Below, in pieces: positions 1-4,205 of a DNA stretch of 5,605 nucleotides. Source of the DNA: CAZGLR01 sp964526635 (GTDB lineage Bacteria; Zixibacteria; MSB-5A5; GN15; JAAZOE01); NCBI GenBank assembly GCA_964526635.1, contig CAZGLR010000172.1, positions 1-5,605 of the forward strand. The letters run 5' to 3'. A program made the position numbers and the translations under genes. The stretch's first letter is position 1, and every line of letters begins with the position of its first letter. Below the pieces are notes generated by a model. It worked only from the letters and a program-made list of their open reading frames with translations, was not told the origin of the DNA and did no database searches.

Positions 1-329
1 GGATGTTTCTTCATTATTGCCTTGAGGGTCATGGCATCCTCCCCGACAGTTGCATCCGAGACGAGGTGTTTCTGCGCCCATTTTACAGCGTCCACGGCCA
101 TCTGCGGTGCCTTCGACGGCAGTCGGTAGTAAACCCACTTGCCGTTCTTTGTGCTCTGAATAAGCCGTGCCTGCTTAAGGATCGACATATGCTTTGATAC
201 GGTCGAGGGAGCCAACTGCAAAAGCTCGATTACCTGGCAGACACAAAGTTCGCCGGAGCTTAAAGCCATAAGAACCCGGACCCTGTTTTCATCGCTTAGA
301 GCTTTGGTTATGGAAAGAAAATCTTGCAC
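1..329 (-). CDS. ArsR/SmtB-family thiol metal(loid)-sensing repressor, 3' end outside window
   Basis: This is a winged helix-turn-helix repressor of the ArsR/SmtB family. Such proteins bind the operator when metal-free and release DNA when a metal or metalloid is bound. In the 109 complete codons visible, the start reads MQDFLSITKALSDENRVRVLM, the usual ArsR N-terminal helix. Then comes GELCVCQV (residues 26-33) with Cys29 and Cys31, and the recognition helix APSTVSKHMSILKQA (40-54). The wing NGKWVYYRL ends at residue 70. The CxC pair matches the As(III)/Sb(III) site of plasmid R773 ArsR (Cys32, Cys34); the third cysteine of that site (Cys37) is replaced by Ile34. GTG at 329 is chosen because AGGAG lies 5 nt upstream and no in-frame ATG exists before the upstream stop. 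The frame is still open at the left edge. It has its own promoter and follows a terminator, so it may head another operon. Family assignment is firm; the inducer is inferred. Confidence 0.93.
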   Translation of the reverse strand, partial: MQDFLSITKALSDENRVRVLMALSSGELCVCQVIELLQLAPSTVSKHMSILKQARLIQSTKNGKWVYYRLPSKAPQMAVDAVKWAQKHLVSDATVGEDAMTLKAIMKKH

Positions 330-334
330 GTCAT

Positions 335-339
335 CTCCT
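335..339 (-). promoter_or_regulatory. Ribosome binding site selecting the GTG start of the ArsR-family gene
   Basis: AGGAG on the minus strand stands 5 nt before GTG at 329. An ATG at 334, inside the same region, is in another frame and stops after eight codons, so the GTG is the start. Confidence 0.75.
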
Positions 340-341
340 AC

Positions 342-361
342 AATTCGCCATTCATCGAATT
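342..361. promoter_or_regulatory. Candidate ArsR operator: inverted repeat at the transcription start
   Basis: A perfect inverted repeat has 6-bp arms, AATTCG and CGAATT, separated by 8 bp. It lies immediately downstream of the -10 box and upstream of the ribosome binding site, overlapping the predicted +1. ArsR/SmtB repressors usually bind imperfect A+T-rich palindromes overlapping their own promoter, so autoregulation is the natural reading. The arms are short, and the site is inferred from position and symmetry only. Confidence 0.45.
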
Positions 362-389
362 ATTATACCACATTATCGACAAAAAGCAA
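362..389 (-). promoter_or_regulatory. Sigma-70-type promoter of the ArsR-family gene
   Basis: The -10 box TATAAT (367-362) is a perfect consensus and is preceded by TGG, giving an extended -10. A weaker -35 candidate, TTGCTT (389-384), sits 16 bp upstream. Transcription would start near 355, leaving a leader of about 26 nt before the GTG at 329. Because a terminator lies just upstream, this promoter would drive the repressor gene separately from the seven-gene cluster. Confidence 0.75.
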
Positions 390-410
390 CATCTTTTTAT
401 CTTATTATCG
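372..410 (-). repeat. Direct repeat CGATAAT, two copies bracketing the -35 region
   Basis: The heptamer CGATAAT occurs at 410-404 and again at 378-372 on the minus strand, 32 bp apart or about three helical turns. One copy lies upstream of the -35 box and the other in the spacer between -35 and -10. Between them is a 6-bp inverted repeat (AAAAAG...CTTTTT, 381-398). The copies could be regulator half-sites, but repeats this short can arise by chance in A+T-rich DNA. Confidence 0.25.
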
Positions 411-419
411 CGAAGGACC

Positions 420-455
420 AAAAAGTGTCCGGACCGGGAGCCAAGCCCGGCCCGA
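420..455 (-). terminator. Intrinsic terminator ending the seven-gene cluster
   Basis: On the minus strand, TCGGGCCGGG (455-446) pairs with CCCGGTCCGG (438-429), with two G-U pairs, around a 7-nt loop. This gives a 10-bp, very G+C-rich stem. A run of five T (424-420) follows 4 nt after the stem. It lies about 40 nt beyond the stop codon at 495 and before the ArsR promoter, as expected for the end of a transcription unit. Confidence 0.75.
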
Positions 456-494
456 GAACTGTATCTTGTTGTGATTCTATTCTTGGTAGAAGCA

Positions 495-986
495 TCAACG
501 CCGGGTGAGTTCATTTGCAGCCAAGTAAGTATCGATTTCGTTGCGAACGTATTCAAAAAATGCCGGCTTATCCCCGACCAGTTCCCATATCTTGTCGAGA
601 TTCGCAAATCGAACTTCCCTGCCGTCCTTCATTTCAACAAGCACCAGTGACTGAAAACTGAGATCATAGTCCGTTAGGAAGTGCTCGTTCCAGGATTCGT
701 CGTAGTTAACCACCTGAAATTCAACTTTACCGGAATTGAGTTCATCGGCAAAGAGTGTCGCGACCGCCTCCTTGGAATAATCCTCAAGCGTGTTACAGGT
801 CGGGCAACGCATATTGCCGTGGAAATAGTAGACAATCAGTCGGTCATCCGGCGACTGTTCGGAGGTAACGGCCCCTTTACTATTGCCGGCTTCAGGAGCA
901 TCGCTCGATTGTTTCGCGATTAGGATCACGACGCTAATGGCCACAAAAAGCAAAAGTACGGTGGTGATTATGGTTTTAGGTTTCAT
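495..986 (-). CDS. ArsF-family membrane-anchored thioredoxin-like protein (CPTC copy)
   Basis: This 163-residue protein has an uncleaved-looking N-terminal membrane anchor (residues 5-24, preceded by MKPK, so positive-inside with the rest outside). A hydrophilic linker to about residue 48 leads to a thioredoxin-fold domain. That domain begins LIVYYFHGNMRCPTC with the redox pair Cys61 and Cys64, then LEDYSKEAV. It resembles the family named ArsF, a nitrophenyl-compound nitroreductase subunit, after the arsEFG aromatic-arsenical operon. The visible chemistry is a CxxC dithiol, and no flavin or nitroreductase motif is evident. ATG at 986 is preferred because AAGGA lies 7 nt upstream; ATG at 992 would leave one base. 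It follows the ArsG-type gene by 10 nt and is about 44% identical to the other ArsF-type copy over roughly 106 residues. Fold and location are well supported; the substrate is unknown. Confidence 0.88.
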   Translation of the reverse strand: MKPKTIITTVLLLFVAISVVILIAKQSSDAPEAGNSKGAVTSEQSPDDRLIVYYFHGNMRCPTCNTLEDYSKEAVATLFADELNSGKVEFQVVNYDESWNEHFLTDYDLSFQSLVLVEMKDGREVRFANLDKIWELVGDKPAFFEYVRNEIDTYLAANELTRR

Positions 987-996
987 AAACATGTCC

Positions 997-1695
997 TTAG
1001 TTGAATATACTTATCCCGAAGATGTAAATGAGCGTGTAGTATATACCGACGGCGATAAATACCGCACCCGTAATCCGCCGCGCCCACTTCTCGATGACTT
1101 TCAGTTTGTTGAACATCACACCGACCATGCGGGTGCTGACGGCGATCACAAACGCGAACAAAATTACCGGCAGGGCTGTCCCCACACCATAAACCGTTGG
1201 CATGACAATTGAGGATTTATGTTCCACCGCCAGTGGGATAAGACTGCCAAAGAACAGCGCTGCTGACACCGGACAAAACGACAAGGCAAACAGCAGTCCC
1301 AGCAGAGCGGCGCCCCAGATTCCGAAACGCTCCACCTTTCCCTGCATCGATGACCCAATGCCGCCGCCAGGGAAACTGAACGAAATCAAGTCGAGAAGGA
1401 ACATGCCGACTACAATCAGAATCGGACCGAGAAACTTGTTCATGTTTTTCTGAAGGAACATGGCCAGTTCCGGGATGGAAAGCACACTGGCCACAATAAG
1501 GATACCGAGCACAAGGTAGGTCACCATCCGTCCCAGCGTATACAGCAAACCGGCAGCGACGACTTTCCGGGGGCTGTCCACTCGCTGACCGATGAAGCTG
1601 ATTGCGGCGATATTGGTGGCCAATGGACAAGGCGAAATTGACGTTAGAATTCCCAGCCAGATGGCGGAGCCGACGGCGAATGCATAGGAATCCAT
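997..1695 (-). CDS. ArsG-family / CcdA-DsbD-like transmembrane protein
   Basis: This 232-residue polytopic inner-membrane protein has about six hydrophobic segments (near residues 5-35, 45-70, 88-108, 125-155, 165-187 and 207-230). It belongs to the DsbD/CcdA-like superfamily. Cys23 in SISPCPLATN and Cys141 in LSFCPVSAALFFG fall in segments 1 and 4, the same layout as the paired cysteines through which CcdA and DsbD carry reducing equivalents across the membrane. Databases name close relatives ArsG, an efflux permease for aromatic arsenicals in the arsEFG system. The preserved Cys pair is equally compatible with a thiol relay serving the two flanking ArsF-type proteins. ATG at 1695 has AAGGAG 5 nt upstream and shares its A with the preceding stop (TAATG), implying translational coupling. 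Family is firm; transport versus electron relay is open. Confidence 0.9.
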   Translation of the reverse strand: MDSYAFAVGSAIWLGILTSISPCPLATNIAAISFIGQRVDSPRKVVAAGLLYTLGRMVTYLVLGILIVASVLSIPELAMFLQKNMNKFLGPILIVVGMFLLDLISFSFPGGGIGSSMQGKVERFGIWGAALLGLLFALSFCPVSAALFFGSLIPLAVEHKSSIVMPTVYGVGTALPVILFAFVIAVSTRMVGVMFNKLKVIEKWARRITGAVFIAVGIYYTLIYIFGISIFN

Positions 1696-2198
1696 TAATT
1701 CTCCTTAAGGTAAGCGTTGATCTCGTCTTGTACGTACTTGACAAATTCTTGTTTATTCCTGATGAGCTGCCAGACCCGGGTTAGATTCTTCCATTCAACT
1801 TGTTCGCCATCTTCCATGTCGCAGATTACGAGAGACTTGGTGTACAGTTTGTAATCTTTGACGAAATGCTTGTTCTCGGCCTCGTCTATATTGACAGACG
1901 CGAATTTGATCGTGCCACTCTCAATTTGTTCGGCAAAACCGTTTTCGATGGCTTCCTTCGAATACGCCTCGATTTTCCTGCAGGACGCGCACCGGTAGGT
2001 CGTGCGGAAATAGTAGGCTATTATTTCAGGAGTGGTGATCGTGGTATCGCTATCTTTTGTTTCCGCAATGGCTCTTTCGGCCGAATCAGCAGTTCGTTTT
2101 CCGGTTTGTGACTCAGCTGTTGAGTTTGTTCCCCACAACAATGTCAGGGCCGATCCGGCAAGTATTAGCAGTAAGAACGTGAGTCTGCGTTTTATCAC
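1695..2198 (-). CDS. ArsF-family membrane-anchored thioredoxin-like protein (CASC copy)
   Basis: This 167-residue protein is a paralogue of the ArsF-type gene at 495-986. It begins MIKRR, followed by a hydrophobic anchor (residues 6-22), and then has a polar linker to about residue 56. The thioredoxin-fold domain EIIAYYFRTTYRCASC carries the redox cysteines Cys70 and Cys73. Conserved blocks shared with its paralogue include EAYSKEAI, the VNIDE region, the segment around HFVKDY, and the C-terminal helix YVQDEINAYL. The charge pattern places the domain outside the cytoplasm. The start is taken as GTG at 2198 because a perfect AAGGAGG (2210-2204) lies 5 nt upstream. An in-frame ATG at 2213 overlaps the preceding stop as ATGA but has only a poor ribosome site, and would add five residues. 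Its stop shares one base with the next gene. Function beyond thiol redox is inferred. Confidence 0.88.
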   Translation of the reverse strand: MIKRRLTFLLLILAGSALTLLWGTNSTAESQTGKRTADSAERAIAETKDSDTTITTPEIIAYYFRTTYRCASCRKIEAYSKEAIENGFAEQIESGTIKFASVNIDEAENKHFVKDYKLYTKSLVICDMEDGEQVEWKNLTRVWQLIRNKQEFVKYVQDEINAYLKEN

Positions 2199-2203
2199 TT
2201 CCG

Positions 2204-2210
2204 CCTCCTT
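2204..2210 (-). promoter_or_regulatory. Ribosome binding site that favours the GTG start at 2198
   Basis: AAGGAGG is a full match to the anti-Shine-Dalgarno core and lies 5 nt before GTG at 2198. The same 5-nt spacing occurs before 329 and 1695. The site lies inside the reading frame if the ATG at 2213 were used, which argues against that start. Confidence 0.65.
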
Positions 2211-2650
2211 CATTTTCCGTTACCTAATAGTGACTCAGCGAGATCGTAAACACACCGGATGTGTTTCTGATCCACCTTGGTTTGCCCTTTTTCCATCCCA
2301 AGCTTCGAAAGCAGGATATGGCTAAAAGACAACACTCCCGCCTTCTCCATTGTTAGCCTGGCACAGTTCTCAGGACAACCATCGATAATAATAATACGTT
2401 CCGCAACCTTGATGGGATCCATCGCGAATTCAAGCCCGTTGGCGACGGCCCCCAGGCAACCCATGGACGCCAGTTTCATCCGGGATACTCGCCGGGCAGC
2501 TTGATCAGCCACAGCGCCTACGTCCGAGGCGCCGGAGCAGGCGAATATCAATCGTGGAGCCCCGCCGCAGCAACCGCTCTTGCCTGGTTGAGTCTCTGAT
2601 TCTTTTATTGGCTGTGTGCCACTGCAACAGCCTCCGGGTTTTTGTTTCAT
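2210..2650 (-). CDS. DGC-domain cysteine-rich 'putative zinc-binding' protein
   Basis: This 146-residue soluble protein has no signal or membrane segment, so it is cytosolic. It has the three blocks of the DGC family (PF08859): FACSGASDVGAVADQAARRV (residues 36-55), SMGCLGAV (62-69) and the eponymous IDGCPENCARL (89-99). Cysteines 38, 65, 92 and 96 are the likely metal or thiol ligands. A variable N-terminal tail adds two doublets, GGCCSG (Cys8, Cys9) and SGCCGG (Cys27, Cys28), and Cys133 brings the total to nine. No reaction has been assigned to the family as far as I know; zinc binding is predicted only. The ATG has GGAGGAG 8 nt upstream. It starts 30 nt after the thioredoxin gene, and its TGA overlaps an ATG of the next frame. 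Family assignment is strong; the role as a metal(loid) or chalcogen carrier is inference. Confidence 0.88.
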   Translation of the reverse strand: MKQKPGGCCSGTQPIKESETQPGKSGCCGGAPRLIFACSGASDVGAVADQAARRVSRMKLASMGCLGAVANGLEFAMDPIKVAERIIIIDGCPENCARLTMEKAGVLSFSHILLSKLGMEKGQTKVDQKHIRCVYDLAESLLGNGK

Positions 2651-2680
2651 TTTGAAAACTCCTCCAAACTCCAGCGCCGA

Positions 2681-2914
2681 CTAAGATATCAGCTTTTTCA
2701 GCTCGTCGACCGAGGGCACTTTGCCGGTGATCATCACTTTGCCGTCAACAACCAGCGCCGGCGTCATCATAACGCCATGAGCCATGATCTTTTGAATGTC
2801 TTCGACCTTCTCAATCTGGCACTCAAGGCCGAGTTCATTGGAGGCGAGCTGAACCTGTTCAGCCAGCTTTTTGCATTTGGGACAACCGGTCCCGAGAATT
2901 TCTATCTTTTTCAT
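2681..2914 (-). CDS. TM0996/MTH895-type small thioredoxin (CPKC)
   Basis: This 77-residue protein is a complete minimal thioredoxin/glutaredoxin-like fold and matches the length usual for the TM0996/MTH895 'redox-active disulfide protein 2' family. It opens MKKIEILGTGCPKCKKL, with the redox pair Cys11 and Cys14 directly after strand 1. The cis-proline loop is MMTPALVVDGKV, with Pro52 at the position expected to face the CxxC. A third cysteine, Cys32, is not conserved-looking. There is no signal sequence, so it acts in the cytosol. ATG at 2914 has AAGGAG 9 nt upstream. It lies 36 nt after the YeeE/YedE transporter gene. A natural role is to pass electrons to a membrane thiol carrier or to reduce a bound substrate, but the partner is inferred only from operon context. 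Confidence 0.93.
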   Translation of the reverse strand: MKKIEILGTGCPKCKKLAEQVQLASNELGLECQIEKVEDIQKIMAHGVMMTPALVVDGKVMITGKVPSVDELKKLIS

Positions 2915-2950
2915 TCTTCAAGGCTCCTTCGTTATTAGCACCGTTTAAAA

Positions 2951-4189
2951 TCACCTGCCGCTTTGCCCACCCATCATATAGTAATACGTGGTTACCCAAT
3001 TTGCCAGAATGACAACCACGCCGAAAATCATCGTGCCCACACTCATCAGCGCCCAGCCGGACATTATATTCCCAACTACACATCCCTTCGCGAACGCCGC
3101 TCCGGTCCCAATCATCAGACCTCCCAATAGAGCTACCAGGATCTCATCGGGCGGCTTTGGCAGAAGTTTCGCCCGGCCGGACATTTTGGCCGATACCCAA
3201 GAACCGAGCATAAGGCTCAATACGCCCGCCACCAGCCACCAGACTACCTTTCTGCCGCTCCCTTTTTTTTCCGATGGTGGGACGCCCGCGTTCATGGCAC
3301 CATCTGGATTAGCCGGTTTGTTCGAATAAACGTGAACGAATCCGTGGTCGACCAAAAGCAGTTCCGCCTGCATCACGCCGTGCGTAACGCCAAGCGGGTA
3401 ATTGCGACCGCTGGCTGCCGATGAAAGATAGGCAGGGACCATGAGCAAGCCGATGGCCACTCCCGCTACCCAGGGTCGCCACGGTTTTGTGAGGACTCCC
3501 TGCATCCAGGGGGTGTCGTCTTTTTTGATGTTATCGTCTTTATCTGATCGGTTTTTTCTGAGAACAGCGGCCGCAACCAGAGTGACTGCCGCGAAGAAAA
3601 GCGCCATAACCCAGAACGGCAATCCGGTCAGAGCGTACAAGCTGACTTTCTGCCCGTCGGCAAGTGATACAACATGGTCCATCATCCAGAGGTGAAACCC
3701 ATTCAACGGGCCGTACTCCACGAGCATTATCCCGATCGGGATCCCCAGAATCGCTATTATCGAATTGAGATTTCCGGCGGCTCCTTTGTAGAGACATCCG
3801 CTGATACAGCCGCCAGCGAACACCATGCCGACACCAAAAATCACTCCACCAATAATAAAGTTGAGGTAAAGTAGTGGTTTCGGATTGAGTTTGACCCAAC
3901 CAAGCAGATCAAGCCCGGCAAATCCGAGCATTGCTACGACAATCAGTATCCACAGACCGATCATCTTGCGCGGATCACGCATCATGATCGTTTCGCTGAA
4001 GGCCGAAGATCCGCACAAGTCGCCTTTCTGCAAGAAGAATCCAAACAGGAAGCCGATTGGAATTGCCGTCAGCACCCACAGTTTGGTGATGATTGCTATG
4101 AGCGTAACCAGGACAAGGCCCAAGAGGCTGACTATTGCGTACGCCCACCAGTTTGTAGACTTTGCCTTTCCTCTTACTTCCATTGCCAC
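2951..4189 (-). CDS. YeeE/YedE-family (Sulf_transp) membrane transporter, two-lobed
   Basis: The product is a polytopic permease of about 412 residues made of two homologous lobes (PF04143 type). The family includes the thiosulfate importer TsuA/YeeE and the selenium-associated YedE. Numbering from ATG 4183, the first lobe has the family motifs GDLCGSSAF (Cys57), with ETIMMRDPRK following, and GGCISGCLYKGAAGN (Cys126, Cys130). The second lobe has AFAKGCVVGNIMSGWA (Cys368). A charged cytoplasm-like linker (208-228) and a polar loop (about 281-312) separate the helices. These membrane cysteines match the type used in TsuA to pass thiosulfate through the membrane. GTG at 4189 has AAGGAG 5 nt upstream; ATG at 4183 is 11 nt away and equally in frame, while ATG at 4228 would overlap the RND gene with almost no ribosome site. 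Substrate (thiosulfate, other sulfur or selenium species) cannot be read from sequence. Confidence 0.88.
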   Translation of the reverse strand: MAMEVRGKAKSTNWWAYAIVSLLGLVLVTLIAIITKLWVLTAIPIGFLFGFFLQKGDLCGSSAFSETIMMRDPRKMIGLWILIVVAMLGFAGLDLLGWVKLNPKPLLYLNFIIGGVIFGVGMVFAGGCISGCLYKGAAGNLNSIIAILGIPIGIMLVEYGPLNGFHLWMMDHVVSLADGQKVSLYALTGLPFWVMALFFAAVTLVAAAVLRKNRSDKDDNIKKDDTPWMQGVLTKPWRPWVAGVAIGLLMVPAYLSSAASGRNYPLGVTHGVMQAELLLVDHGFVHVYSNKPANPDGAMNAGVPPSEKKGSGRKVVWWLVAGVLSLMLGSWVSAKMSGRAKLLPKPPDEILVALLGGLMIGTGAAFAKGCVVGNIMSGWALMSVGTMIFGVVVILANWVTTYYYMMGGQSGR

Positions 4190-4194
4190 ACGTT

Positions 4195-4200
4195 CTCCTT
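4195..4200 (-). promoter_or_regulatory. Ribosome binding site for the YeeE/YedE gene
   Basis: AAGGAG lies 5 nt before GTG at 4189 and 11 nt before ATG at 4183. It sits in the gap after the RND stop codon, which excludes the longer start at 4228 as the main one. Confidence 0.6.
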
Positions 4201-4205
4201 TGGCT

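Noticed and set aside
381..398. AAAAAG/CTTTTT inverted repeat as a second terminator
   Set aside because: The stem is six weak pairs without G+C content and it overlaps the -35 region; the G+C-rich hairpin at 420-455 is the credible terminator.
338..607. An 89-codon minus-strand frame running through the end of the last ArsF-type gene into the terminator and promoter region
   Set aside because: It spans the terminator hairpin and the -10/-35 elements, has no domain features, and is best explained by chance.
997..1695. Reading the membrane protein as an ArsB or Acr3 arsenite pump
   Set aside because: It is too short (232 residues, about six segments) and lacks their motifs; the SPCP and FCP motifs match the CcdA/DsbD-like superfamily.
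1217..1744. A 175-codon open frame on the minus strand overlapping the ArsG-type gene
   Set aside because: It is out of frame with a clearly conserved membrane protein, its composition is Arg/Ser/Cys-rich with no recognisable domain, and it lacks a ribosome site. It is a shadow frame.
1800..2111. Plus-strand frames of about 100 codons opposite the ArsF-type and other genes (also at 3885-4241 and 5214-5555)
   Set aside because: All lie antisense to well-supported genes, show no family motifs and have no ribosome site in context.
2198..2213. ATG at 2213 (ATGA overlap with the DGC stop) as the start of the CASC ArsF-type gene
   Set aside because: It would place the perfect AAGGAGG inside the coding region and leave the ATG with a poor ribosome site; GTG at 2198 fits the spacing seen elsewhere in the cluster. 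Not fully excluded, since overlap starts can be coupled.
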